This document shows, in pieces, positions 1 to 7,301 of a DNA stretch of 10,381 bases. The DNA is from a candidate division Hyd24-12 bacterium UBA5074 (GTDB lineage: Bacteria; Fermentibacterota; Fermentibacteria; Fermentibacterales; Fermentibacteraceae), in contig DIAQ01000112.1 in assembly GCA_002414865.1 (NCBI GenBank), positions 72,906 to 83,286 of the forward strand, in the 5' to 3' direction. Positions within the stretch are counted from its first letter, which is position 1, and each line of letters starts with the position of its first letter. The position numbers and the translations under genes were made by a program. The notes below the pieces were generated by a model. That model was not told the origin of the DNA. It made no database searches and worked only from the letters and a program-made list of their open reading frames with translations.

Positions 1-1115
1 GCGCCTTCGTGGGCCACGGCGCGGCGGCTGAGCTGCGAAAGGGCGATGACGGGGACATCCAGGTCCTTGGCGAGCGCCTTGAGGTCGCCCGAGATCCTGG
101 CTATCTCCTGCTGGCGGTTCTCCTCGCCGCCCAGGCCCCTCATGAGCTGCAGGTAGTCGATGAACACGGCGGAGATGCCGTGCCGCTTGCGGAGGTGCCT
201 CGCCTTGGCCCTCAGCTCCATCGAGGTGAGCAGGGAGGAGTCGTCGATGAAGAAGTTGGACAGCCGGGAGAGCCTGTCGGCGGCATCGAGGATGTCGTGC
301 CAGTGCCTGGCGGGCAGAGTGCCCTCGGCGATGGCCTGTATGCCGATTCCCGCATTCGAGCAGACGAGCCTGCGGGAGAGCTGGTCGGCCGACATCTCCA
401 GGCTGAAGAAGCCCACGGCGCCCTGGGACTTCGCCGCTATCTGCTCGGCCATGTTGAGCGCCAGAGTCGTCTTCCCCACGGAGGGCCTGGCCGCGATGAT
501 CACGAGCTCCCCGCCGTGGAGCCCGGTGGTCATCCTGTCGAGCATGTCGAAGCCGGTCGAGAGGCCCGTGACGTAGGATCCGGCCTGGCCCAGCTTCTCG
601 AGCTCCTCGACCGCCGTCCTGACGAGCTCGGGCACCGGCGTGAAATCCCTCTGGACCAGCCCCTCGCCGATCTCGAAGATCCTCTTCTCGGCCCTGTCTA
701 TGATCTCGCGCGGCGGCAGGGAGCCGTCCATCACATCGCCGATGCTGCTCTGGGACGCCGAGTAGAGCCTCCGCAGCATGGACTTCTCCCGCACCATCTC
801 CGCGTGATGCAGGATGCTGGACAGGATCGGGATGTCCGAGGTCAGGGAGGCGAGGTACTCGACGCCGCCCGCGGCCTCGAGCCACTTCAGCCTCTTCAGC
901 TCCTCCGTCACAGTGACGAGGTCGATGATGGAGTTCCTCGAATCCAGCGAGGTGCAGGCCTGGAAGACCAGGGAGTTCCGCTCGTCGGCGAAATCGTCCG
1001 CGGCGATCCTGGGGATGACCTCGACCGCTATCTCCGGATCCAGCAGGACTCCTCCGAGCACGCTCCGCTCGGCATCGACGTTCTTGGGAGGAACGAACCC
1101 GGGTGTCTCAGCCAT
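1..1115 (-). CDS. dnaB: Replicative DNA helicase DnaB (C-terminal end cut off by window)
   Basis: This is the hexameric helicase that unwinds DNA ahead of the replication fork and recruits primase. The 371 codons present begin MAETPGFVPPKNVDAERSVL, the usual start of the DnaB N-terminal primase-interacting domain (about residues 10-115). A linker follows, then the RecA-like motor domain from about residue 178. Walker A is ARPSVGKTT at 209-217, Walker B lies in the FIDYLQLM segment, and the visible end reads LSQLSRRAVAHEG. Roughly 80-100 C-terminal residues should lie beyond base 1. The ATG at 1113-1115 overlaps the stop of the upstream uracil-DNA glycosylase gene by 8 bases, so it is the last visible gene of the yicC operon. 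No intein interrupts the Walker A region. The family call is very secure. Confidence 0.96.
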   Translation of the reverse strand, partial: MAETPGFVPPKNVDAERSVLGGVLLDPEIAVEVIPRIAADDFADERNSLVFQACTSLDSRNSIIDLVTVTEELKRLKWLEAAGGVEYLASLTSDIPILSSILHHAEMVREKSMLRRLYSASQSSIGDVMDGSLPPREIIDRAEKRIFEIGEGLVQRDFTPVPELVRTAVEELEKLGQAGSYVTGLSTGFDMLDRMTTGLHGGELVIIAARPSVGKTTLALNMAEQIAAKSQGAVGFFSLEMSADQLSRRLVCSNAGIGIQAIAEGTLPARHWHDILDAADRLSRLSNFFIDDSSLLTSMELRAKARHLRKRHGISAVFIDYLQLMRGLGGEENRQQEIARISGDLKALAKDLDVPVIALSQLSRRAVAHEG

Positions 1116-1851
1116 CGCTTCCGTTCCTGGGCAGCCCCGCGCCCTGCATGAACTCCCTGAGTCTCTTCATGTCGTCCCACACCGGTCTCTTCAAGGCGTC
1201 GGTGCGCAGCAGCGCAGCGGGATGATAGGTGACCAGGACGGGGATGCCTCCCCTGTCGTGGAATCGGTTGCGCAGCGAATTGATACCCTGCCTCGTCCGC
1301 AGGAGGTGCGTGGCGGCGGTCGCGCCCAGGGCGACGATCACGCCGGGCTGGAGGATGCGGATCTGCTCCTCCAGGATCCCCCCGCAGGCCTCGATCTCGT
1401 CGGACGACGGCACCCTGTTCCCCGGGGGGCGGCACTTCACCACGTTCGCGATGAAGCAGGAGTTCCTGTCGAGCTCGATCGAGGCGAGGATCCTGTCGAG
1501 GAGCTGGCCGGCCCGGCCTACGAAGGGCCTTCCGCTCTCGTCCTCCGAGGCCCCCGGGCCTTCGCCCACGAGGAGGACGCCGGAGCGGGGATTGCCCTCC
1601 CCGAAGACCGGATTCAGCCGGGTCTCGCCCAGCCTGCACCTGCGGCATTCCCCGAGCGACCTGCGCAGGCTCTCCAGCGGCTCCCCGTCCCGGGCTGACT
1701 CGACGGCGGGGACTTCGACCGCGGTCGCCGGGACGCCCCCGGGAGGCGCTCCGCCCGGGCCCGCCGAAGGAGCCCGGCGGATGTGCACCGCTTCGAGGCC
1801 GAAACTCCGGACGGCATCCCAGAGAGGATCCCTGATGCTACCGGCCGGCAA
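1108..1851 (-). CDS. udg: Family 4 (iron-sulfur) uracil-DNA glycosylase
   Basis: This enzyme removes uracil from DNA, starting base-excision repair of deaminated cytosine or misincorporated dUMP. The 247-residue protein has the four cysteines expected to bind a [4Fe-4S] cluster: Cys69 and Cys72 (CRRC), then Cys140 and Cys156. The family 4 motif 1 is GEGPGASED at 96-104. The segment IANVVKCRPP is at 134-143, and the C-terminal HPAALLR motif is at 210-216. Residues 1-60 are a helix-like start followed by a Pro/Ala-rich linker, longer than in minimal homologues of about 200 residues. The chosen start is TTG at 1849-1851, 14 bases inside the end of the gmk-coaB gene; no clear Shine-Dalgarno was found, and a start further in is possible. 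Its stop overlaps the dnaB start. The operon context fits a replication and repair role. Confidence 0.93.
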   Translation of the reverse strand: MPAGSIRDPLWDAVRSFGLEAVHIRRAPSAGPGGAPPGGVPATAVEVPAVESARDGEPLESLRRSLGECRRCRLGETRLNPVFGEGNPRSGVLLVGEGPGASEDESGRPFVGRAGQLLDRILASIELDRNSCFIANVVKCRPPGNRVPSSDEIEACGGILEEQIRILQPGVIVALGATAATHLLRTRQGINSLRNRFHDRGGIPVLVTYHPAALLRTDALKRPVWDDMKRLREFMQGAGLPRNGSDG

Positions 1852-3112
1852 GGCGTCTTCCGAGCGCCGCTGCGATGCACGCGGCGACGTACCGCTTCGA
1901 TCCCCGGCCGACCTGCACGGAGCTTCCGTCGGGGAACAGGAGCGCTCCCTCGTTGGCGGCGGACTCCATCCCGACCCCGGGCATGTCAGCCCTGTTCAGG
2001 AAGATCGCGCTGGCTCGCTTCGAGGACATCTTCCTCCTGGCCCTCTCCTCCGCTCCCGGGCCGGCTTCGAGGCTGAACGCCAGGACAGGGCAGGCAGCCC
2101 CGAGGCCCGCGAGGATGTCCGGCACGACCTCGATCTCGATGCTCCCCGCAGCGTCTTCGCGGGCGATCTTGCCTCCGATCCTGTGCACCGGCCTGAAGTC
2201 GCTCACCGCTGCACACATGGCAAGCAGGTCGGCGCCGCGGACATGTTCGCCGGCGAGTGCCTCGAGCTCGGCCGCCGACTCGAACCGCGAGACCGACGCA
2301 CCCGCCGGAGGCGGGGAGCAGCAGGGGCCGAGGAGCAGGTCCACCCTCGCCCCCGATTCCATGAAGGCCCTGGCGAGCTCGCATCCCATCAGGCCGCTGG
2401 ATCTGTTCGACAGGAACCTCACATCGTCCATGCACTCCCTGGTGGGTCCGGCGGTGACGACCACCCTGCGCCCCATCCAGAACTCCCCGCCCTTCAGCGC
2501 TTCCGGCTCGAAGACGGGATCCCCGGTGTAGGGCGAGGGCCTGCTCCTGACGGCCTCGGCCGAGACTATATCGTCGATGGCCCCGAATGTTTCCGGCAGG
2601 CTCCCGTTGGCCAGCGTGTAGTCGAAGCACCCCGCCCAGCGGATCTCCTCGACTGCAGCTGCGAGGCGTGCGCCGACGAGGTCCGCGCTCTCCGTGCCTC
2701 GTCCTGACAACCGGCTCGAGAGAGCTCCCATGTCGGGCGGCATGACGAAGACCAGGATCGCGCCCGGCATCCTCTGCCGGACGTTCATGGCGCCCTGGAC
2801 ATCGATGTCCAGCACTATGTTGCGGCCGTTGCCCAGGGACTGCTCCACCTGCGCGCGGGATGTTCCGTACCTGTGGCCGTGGACAACCGCCCACTCCAGG
2901 AAATAGCCGGCCTCGACCCTCCTCGTGAACTCGGCGTCGTCCACGAAGTCGTAGTCGGACCCGTCCACCTCCCCGCCCCTCGGAGGGCGGGTGGTCGTCG
3001 AGACCGAGAACCTGAAGGAGCGGCCCCCGGCCTCGAGGTGCCTCGCGAGCGTGGTCTTCCCGGCCCCGGACGGCCCGGCGAGGACCACCAGAAGCCCTCT
3101 CTCACTCGACAT
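1838..3112 (-). CDS. gmk: Fused guanylate kinase - phosphopantothenoylcysteine synthetase (Gmk-CoaB)
   Basis: One 424-residue open frame carries two enzymes. Residues 1-188 are guanylate kinase (GMP + ATP to GDP + ADP): P-loop GPSGAGKT at 13-20, GMP-binding STTTRPPRGGEVDG at 38-51, EWAVVHGHRYGTSR at 73-86, LDIDVQGA at 101-108 and lid-type SGRGTES at 136-142. Residues 214-424 are CoaB, which joins cysteine to 4'-phosphopantothenate in coenzyme A synthesis: TAGPTRE at 220-226, VRFLSNRSSGLMG at 231-243, CAAVSDFRP at 300-308, PDILAGLG at 331-338 and a SKR-type end. The decarboxylase half (CoaC) of the usual CoaBC is absent, as is rpoZ, which often separates gmk from coaBC. The linker (about 189-213) has no recognised domain. 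The ATG at 3110-3112 was chosen over a start 27 bases upstream because MSSERG leads straight into the first Gmk strand; it overlaps the yicC end by 11 bases. Confidence 0.93.
   Translation of the reverse strand: MSSERGLLVVLAGPSGAGKTTLARHLEAGGRSFRFSVSTTTRPPRGGEVDGSDYDFVDDAEFTRRVEAGYFLEWAVVHGHRYGTSRAQVEQSLGNGRNIVLDIDVQGAMNVRQRMPGAILVFVMPPDMGALSSRLSGRGTESADLVGARLAAAVEEIRWAGCFDYTLANGSLPETFGAIDDIVSAEAVRSRPSPYTGDPVFEPEALKGGEFWMGRRVVVTAGPTRECMDDVRFLSNRSSGLMGCELARAFMESGARVDLLLGPCCSPPPAGASVSRFESAAELEALAGEHVRGADLLAMCAAVSDFRPVHRIGGKIAREDAAGSIEIEVVPDILAGLGAACPVLAFSLEAGPGAEERARRKMSSKRASAIFLNRADMPGVGMESAANEGALLFPDGSSVQVGRGSKRYVAACIAAALGRRLAGR
2474..2488 (-). promoter_or_regulatory. Possible internal ribosome binding site and ATG for a separate CoaB
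   Basis: Read on the minus strand, GGGGAG (2483-2488) stands 6 bases before an in-frame ATG (2474-2476). That ATG is Met213 of the Gmk-CoaB fusion and directly precedes the first CoaB strand (MGRRVVVTAGPTRE). This is what the start of a free-standing CoaB would look like. The gene may therefore give both the fusion and a 212-residue CoaB. It could also be a relic of two formerly separate genes, or chance in G-rich sequence. Confidence 0.35.
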
Positions 3113-3971
3113 TGGCCACCTGCTCGCGCATCGACGCAAGCTCGTTCTTCATCTCGATCGCGCTCATCACCGCCGCCGGGTCGTCCAGCTTGGAGCCCAG
3201 AGTGTTGGCCTCCCTCTGCAGCTCCTGGAGCAGGAAGGAGAGCCGCCGGCCGGAATCGGGCTCGCTCGAGGCCAGCATCGAGAGGCAGTTGTCCACATGG
3301 GAGTTCAACCTCTCGTACTCCTCGCTCGTGTCGAGCCTGTCAGCCAGAACTGCGAGCTCCTGTGCCAGCCTCGCCTCGTCGACGGGCGAGCCTTCCAGGA
3401 GCTGCACCACCCGCTCCCTGAGCCTGCGGAAGCGCTCCGCCACCCTGCCCGCGGCTCCGGCCTGTATCTCACCGGCTATCCTGCGCACGCGGCCGAGCCT
3501 CTCCGCGAAGGAGGCGGCCAGCACCTCGCCCTCGGCCGCCCTGGACCTCCTCAGATCCTCGAGGCAGCCTCTGACGGCCGGCTCTATGTCCAGGCCGGAG
3601 GAGTCGATGCCTGCTCCGGGGGGATTGATCACCCCCGGCATCCGCATGAGGTCGGCGACCGTCATCGAGAACGGGATCCCCAGCCTCTCGGCCAGCTCGG
3701 CGCCGGCCAGGCAGAGTGCCCCGGCCCTTCCGGAGTCGACTCCGGATCCCGCCGATGGAGATGTTTCCTCGATCGAGAGGGATACCTCGATACGGCCTCT
3801 CGCGAAGGAGCCCCGCACGAGCTCCCTCACCGCCTCCTCGCGGGAGGACAGAGGCTCGGGAAGGCGCACGATCACCTGGAGGCCACGGGAATTGAGGGAT
3901 CTGGCCTCGCAGACTATCCTGGCCGTCCCGCCGTCGGAGACATGGCGGCCGAAACCGGTCATAGATTCCAG
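3102..3971 (-). CDS. yicC: YicC/YloC-family endoribonuclease
   Basis: This is a member of the YicC family of stress-linked endoribonucleases, known in E. coli to take part in small-RNA decay. The hallmark N-terminus MTGFGR and the segment ARSLNSRGLQVIVRLPE mark the YicC N-terminal domain. The C-terminus carries the conserved block RRLSFLLQELQREANTLGSK, followed by KNELASMREQVANVE, typical of the C-terminal DUF1732 domain. I place the start at a CTG (3969-3971), giving MESMTGFGR and 289 residues. GGAGG stands 7 bases upstream of it, and family members usually have two to four residues before MTGFG. The ATG at 3960-3962 would be 16 bases from that site and gives 286 residues. It is first in the operon with gmk-coaB, udg and dnaB. 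The yicC-gmk neighbourhood is common in bacteria. Confidence 0.93.
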   Translation of the reverse strand: MESMTGFGRHVSDGGTARIVCEARSLNSRGLQVIVRLPEPLSSREEAVRELVRGSFARGRIEVSLSIEETSPSAGSGVDSGRAGALCLAGAELAERLGIPFSMTVADLMRMPGVINPPGAGIDSSGLDIEPAVRGCLEDLRRSRAAEGEVLAASFAERLGRVRRIAGEIQAGAAGRVAERFRRLRERVVQLLEGSPVDEARLAQELAVLADRLDTSEEYERLNSHVDNCLSMLASSEPDSGRRLSFLLQELQREANTLGSKLDDPAAVMSAIEMKNELASMREQVANVE

Positions 3972-3975
3972 GGGA

Positions 3976-3983
3976 TCACCTCC
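3976..3983 (-). promoter_or_regulatory. Shine-Dalgarno of yicC that decides a CTG start
   Basis: On the minus strand GGAGGTGA is a near-perfect complement of the 16S rRNA tail. From GGAGG there are 7 bases to the CTG at 3971 but 16 to the ATG at 3962, so spacing favours the CTG. Confidence 0.6.
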
Positions 3984-3995
3984 ATGAAACCTGTG

Positions 3996-4013
3996 TCGTC
4001 ATATACTAATCAA
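3996..4013. promoter_or_regulatory. AT-rich divergent promoter region between yicC and rqcH
   Basis: The 68 bases between the two divergent starts must hold the promoters of both operons. The only AT-rich patch here is around 4001-4013. On the plus strand TATACT (4002-4007) matches the -10 consensus at 5 of 6 positions, about 33 bases before the rqcH ATG. On the minus strand TAGTAT (4003-4008) is a weaker candidate for yicC. I see no convincing -35 hexamer for either direction, so the exact promoters are inferred. Confidence 0.35.
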
Positions 4014-4039
4014 GTGCGGCTCCATCCGGGAAAGGGAAC

Positions 4040-5638
4040 ATGGAAGGCGCCTATTACGCAGTGGTGAGGGAATTCCTCCAGAGAGAGCTGAGGGGACGGA
4101 GGGTGGGGACGGTCTGGCTCGGCCCGGGCGACTCGGTCTGCCTCGAGTTCGGCAGGCGGGTCCTCGTGCTGTCGGCCTCTCCCGGAGACCCGGGCGTCGA
4201 GCTCCTGGAGGGGAGGCCCGCGGGAGGTCCCGCCCCGGTCTGGGGGGACCACCTCCCGGGAGCAGTCCTCACGGGCATCGGCCAGGCAGGTCTCGACCGC
4301 GTGCTCCGGTTCGACTTCAGGCCGGCTTCTCCCTACCTGAAGAGCGGCATTGCCGTCGTATTCGAGCCCGCGGGCCGGAACGCCAATGTCATACTTATGC
4401 GGGCCATCGATATGAGAATCCTTGCATGCCTCCGCACCGTGACATCGAGGCAGTCCCGCCTGAGGCGGATAGCCCCGGGAGAGATCTACTCGGGTCCTCC
4501 GCCCTCGGGCTTCCCCCCTTCGGAGTGGGCCGGAGAGGAATGCGGAGCCGCCCTGGCCGCGGCCACCACTCCGCAGGAGCTCGTGCGCCTCCTCGAAGGC
4601 GTCGGCCCCGCCACCGCCTCCGCCATGGCCGAGGAGGCCGGGCTTTCGGGCCGGACGCTGAGGGACGTCGCGCTGTCGCTGTCCGGGGCGGTCGAGAGGC
4701 AGGAGTTCCAGCCATGGATGAGCGCCTTCGGACCCATGCCCGTGAGGCTCGGGCGGGGGGCGGATGTCGCCGCCGTGCTCTCGCCGGGCAAACCGGAGGA
4801 GGAGGCCGCCAGGCGGTCGGTGACCCTGGAGGCGAGGCTGGAGCATCAGATCGAGCTTCTCGAGCGGAAGTTCCGGCGGGTGGCCGAGGCACGCGCACAG
4901 GCCGTCCCCGGCGAGACATACAGGAGATGGGGGGATCTCCTCCTGGCTCACTCGGCCGGCATCCCGAGGGGAGCGACATCGGTCGATCTGCCCGACTGGG
5001 ACGGCGGAACCGTCACGATCCCGCTGAAGCCGTCCAGGGGTCCGGTGGAGAACGCCGGGCGCTACTTCCGGAAGGCCAGGAACTCCTCGCTCGAGCTGGA
5101 CGGGATGGCCCGGCTCGAGGCAGGGCTCGGCGAGCGCCTGGCCGCTCTGCGGGTCATGCAGGACACCGTCCGGGCAGGGGGGACGATCGACGAGGGTGCG
5201 ATCTCGCCCGAGATGCGGCGGAGGCCGGGGGCCGGGGAGGTCACGGGGCCGCTCGTCAGGGAGCTCTTCGAGGGCTGGCGCTGCTGGATCGGACGCAATG
5301 CGAAGGAGAACGACTGGGTGACGTTCAGGCACGCGAGGCGTGGGGACATCTGGCTGCATGCGCGAGGCGCCAGCGGGGCGCACGTGATACTCAGGGGCGA
5401 CGGCAGGCAGGAGAACCCTCCCGGAGCCGTCCTGGACCAGGCCGCCGCCCTCGCGGCGAAACACTCCAGGAATACCTCAGCGATAGTGCCGGTCGACTAC
5501 ACCCGGGTCCAGCACGTCAGGAAGCCGAGGGGCTCCCGGCCGGGCGAGGTGGTCTACACGGGCGAGAAGACGATCTTCGTGCGCCTCGGGCCGAGGCGCA
5601 ATCCGGGCGGGTTCTTCAGGGATCCGGGGGCGGTCTGA
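4040..5638 (+). CDS. rqcH: NFACT / RqcH-type ribosome-associated quality-control protein
   Basis: RqcH (Rqc2/NEMF family, formerly called fibronectin-binding protein A) binds split 50S subunits carrying a stalled peptidyl-tRNA and directs addition of a C-terminal alanine tail that marks the peptide for proteolysis. The 532-residue protein has an NFACT-N domain (about 1-180) containing QAGLDRVLRFDFR, whose Asp86-Arg87 pair sits where the functionally required Asp-Arg of B. subtilis RqcH is found, and AGRNANVIL at 111-119. A helix-hairpin-helix follows (EGVGPATASAMAEEAG, about 186-201), then a charged coiled coil (about 250-290). The NFACT-R domain is near 415-520, with GRNAKENDWVTFRHAR, DIWLHARGASGAHVI and KPRGSRPGEVVYT. 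The ATG is preceded by AAAGGGA. It ends 2 bases before deoB. Genomes with RqcH make alanine tails rather than relying only on tmRNA. Confidence 0.93.
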   Translation: MEGAYYAVVREFLQRELRGRRVGTVWLGPGDSVCLEFGRRVLVLSASPGDPGVELLEGRPAGGPAPVWGDHLPGAVLTGIGQAGLDRVLRFDFRPASPYLKSGIAVVFEPAGRNANVILMRAIDMRILACLRTVTSRQSRLRRIAPGEIYSGPPPSGFPPSEWAGEECGAALAAATTPQELVRLLEGVGPATASAMAEEAGLSGRTLRDVALSLSGAVERQEFQPWMSAFGPMPVRLGRGADVAAVLSPGKPEEEAARRSVTLEARLEHQIELLERKFRRVAEARAQAVPGETYRRWGDLLLAHSAGIPRGATSVDLPDWDGGTVTIPLKPSRGPVENAGRYFRKARNSSLELDGMARLEAGLGERLAALRVMQDTVRAGGTIDEGAISPEMRRRPGAGEVTGPLVRELFEGWRCWIGRNAKENDWVTFRHARRGDIWLHARGASGAHVILRGDGRQENPPGAVLDQAAALAAKHSRNTSAIVPVDYTRVQHVRKPRGSRPGEVVYTGEKTIFVRLGPRRNPGGFFRDPGAV

Positions 5639-5640
5639 GC

Positions 5641-6837
5641 ATGGATTCCGGGCTCCCTCCGGCCGCGGCGGCGGGCTCCAGGGCCGTCCTGCTGATCCTC
5701 GACGGCGTAGGAGCCGGAGCCCTGCCCGATGCAGAGGCCTACGGGGACGAGGGAAGCGACACCCTTGGCAATCTGGCCCGGACCCTCGGCGGGCTTCACC
5801 TGCCCTTCCTCCAGTCCCTGGGACTCGGCAACCTCCACGAGATCGAGGGAGTGCCGCCGGTCGATGCTCCGGCTGCCTCGTGGGGGAGGATGGCGGAGCG
5901 GTCCGCAGGCAAGGACTCCACCACGGGGCACTGGGAGATGATGGGCCTCTGCAGCTGCACGCCCTTCCCCACCTATCCGCACGGCTTCCCTTCGGGGATC
6001 ATCTCCGCCTTCGAGGCAGCCACGGGCAGGCGGGTGCTGGGCAACAGGGCCGCCTCGGGCACCGAGATCATCGAGGAGCTGGGGGTCGAGCACCTGAGGA
6101 CCGGCGCCCTCATCGTCTACACTTCGGCGGACAGCGTCTTCCAGGTGGCTGCGCACGAGTCCGTCGTGCCTCCCCGCGAGCTCTACGAGGCCTGCCAGGC
6201 AGCCAGGCGCCTGCTCCAGCCTCCCGACGGCGTGGGCCGCGTGATAGCCCGTCCATTCACCGGCTCCCCCGGCTCGTTCGTGCGCACCGCCGGGCGCAGG
6301 GACTTCTCTCTGCCGCCTCCCGGCAGGACCCTGCTCGACGCCCTGGCGGATGCCGGCATCCCGAGGACGGGCGTGGGCAAGATCGACGACCTGTTCGCGC
6401 ACAGGAACATCGAGACGCTCCACACCCCTTCGAACGCCGTCTCCCTGGACACCCTGGAGAGCATCCTGCGCGAGGGCGGGAAAGGGCTCGTCTTCGCGAA
6501 CCTTGTCGACTTCGACATGCGATGGGGGCATCGCAACGACGTCGCCGGGTTCGCCGCGGGGCTCGAGGAGGTGGACTCGCGGCTGCCGGGGCTGACAGCC
6601 CTGCTCGCAGAACGTGAGCTCCTGATCATCGCGGCCGACCACGGCAACGACCCCACCACCCCGGGGACGGACCATTCCAGGGAGCATTCCCCTCTTCTGT
6701 GCTTCTCGCCAGGCATCCCCGGGCACGACCTGGGGACGAGGTCGACATTCTCGGATGTCGCCGCGACCCTGGCGCTCTTCTTCGGCCTCCCCGGGGGCTT
6801 CCCGGGGACGGCCTTCCCGGAGGTGTGGATGCCGTGA
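5641..6837 (+). CDS. deoB: Phosphopentomutase
   Basis: DeoB interconverts (deoxy)ribose 1-phosphate and 5-phosphate, linking nucleoside breakdown to central sugar metabolism. The 398 residues match the family length and its alkaline-phosphatase-like core. Predicted dinuclear metal ligands are Asp21 (ILDGVGAGALPDA), Asp292 and His297 (VDFDMRWGHRND), Asp333 and His334 (AADHGNDP), and His345 (GTDHSREH). The cap-domain segment ASGTEIIEELG is at 138-148. The nucleophile loop reads GKDSTTGHWE at 90-99, so Ser93 occupies the position of the phosphorylated Thr of the B. cereus enzyme. The ATG lies 2 bases after the rqcH stop. A longer open frame continues upstream, but it only overlaps rqcH in another frame. 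It overlaps cdd by 4 bases. With cdd it forms a nucleoside-salvage pair. Confidence 0.96.
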   Translation: MDSGLPPAAAAGSRAVLLILDGVGAGALPDAEAYGDEGSDTLGNLARTLGGLHLPFLQSLGLGNLHEIEGVPPVDAPAASWGRMAERSAGKDSTTGHWEMMGLCSCTPFPTYPHGFPSGIISAFEAATGRRVLGNRAASGTEIIEELGVEHLRTGALIVYTSADSVFQVAAHESVVPPRELYEACQAARRLLQPPDGVGRVIARPFTGSPGSFVRTAGRRDFSLPPPGRTLLDALADAGIPRTGVGKIDDLFAHRNIETLHTPSNAVSLDTLESILREGGKGLVFANLVDFDMRWGHRNDVAGFAAGLEEVDSRLPGLTALLAERELLIIAADHGNDPTTPGTDHSREHSPLLCFSPGIPGHDLGTRSTFSDVAATLALFFGLPGGFPGTAFPEVWMP

Positions 6838-7241
6838 GCGATTGCGTGACCCTGTCGCGCCTGGCTGACGAGGCGCTGGGAAGGTGCCGCTGCATGTACT
6901 CGGGCTTCCCGGTCGTCGCCGTGCTGGAGGCCTGCGACGGGCGGACATCCATCGGCGTGAACATCGAGAACGCCTCCTACGGGCTGACGATATGCGCCGA
7001 GAGGGCCGCCGTCTGCTCCGCCCTGTCGGCGGGCATCGAGCCCCCCTGGAGGAGGATCCTCGTCTTCTCCCCGGACGGCCTCGCCATGCCTTGCGGCGCG
7101 TGCAGGCAGGTGCTCGCCGAGTTCTGCGGGGAGGATTTCGAGGTGGTGATCCGGCCGCCTTCCGGACCCCTGCTGCATCACTCCCTGGGATCCCTGCTCC
7201 CGAATGCCTTCAAACCGGGCGGAGCGCCTCCCCTCTCTTGA
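6834..7241 (+). CDS. cdd: Cytidine deaminase
   Basis: Cdd hydrolytically deaminates cytidine and deoxycytidine to uridine and deoxyuridine in pyrimidine salvage. The 135-residue length is typical of the small tetrameric class. Substrate-binding NIENASY is at 43-49. Cys54 and Glu56 of CAER, and Cys87 and Cys90 of PCGACRQ, form the zinc site with the catalytic Glu56; VLAEF follows. The N-terminal part is divergent: RCRCMYSGFPVVAV at 17-30 replaces the usual (A)PYS-F-VGAA pattern, but the Phe is kept. The GTG start at 6834-6836 is chosen because GGAGG (6819-6823) lies 10 bases upstream and GTGA overlaps the deoB stop, a classic coupling arrangement. The deoB product acts downstream of nucleoside phosphorolysis, so the two likely work together. 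Confidence 0.95.
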   Translation: MSDCVTLSRLADEALGRCRCMYSGFPVVAVLEACDGRTSIGVNIENASYGLTICAERAAVCSALSAGIEPPWRRILVFSPDGLAMPCGACRQVLAEFCGEDFEVVIRPPSGPLLHHSLGSLLPNAFKPGGAPPLS

Positions 7242-7301
7242 CGGAGGACCTCTCCGGAGCTTAACTAACCCCGCTTTACATCCGGAAGGGGAAAAGGCCC
7301 G

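Noticed and set aside
9..1698. Plus-strand open frames opposite dnaB and udg
   Set aside because: The opposite strand encodes unmistakable DnaB and uracil-DNA glycosylase motifs. The plus-strand frames show no family pattern and no upstream ribosome site.
2476..2560. Remnant of rpoZ (omega) in the Gmk-CoaB linker
   Set aside because: The linker residues around 189-213 do not show the omega pattern of the NRF-LV-AA-RARQ type, and the stretch is far too short.
4426..5640. Long plus-strand open frame running through rqcH into deoB
   Set aside because: It is out of frame with the clearly conserved NFACT domains, has a low-complexity Arg/Gly/Ala composition with no motif, and is open only because of high GC content. 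The deoB domain begins at the ATG at 5641.
7242..7256. Hairpin CGGAG-GACCT-CTCCG just after the cdd stop
   Set aside because: The stem is only 5 base pairs and no T-run follows, so it is not a convincing intrinsic terminator.
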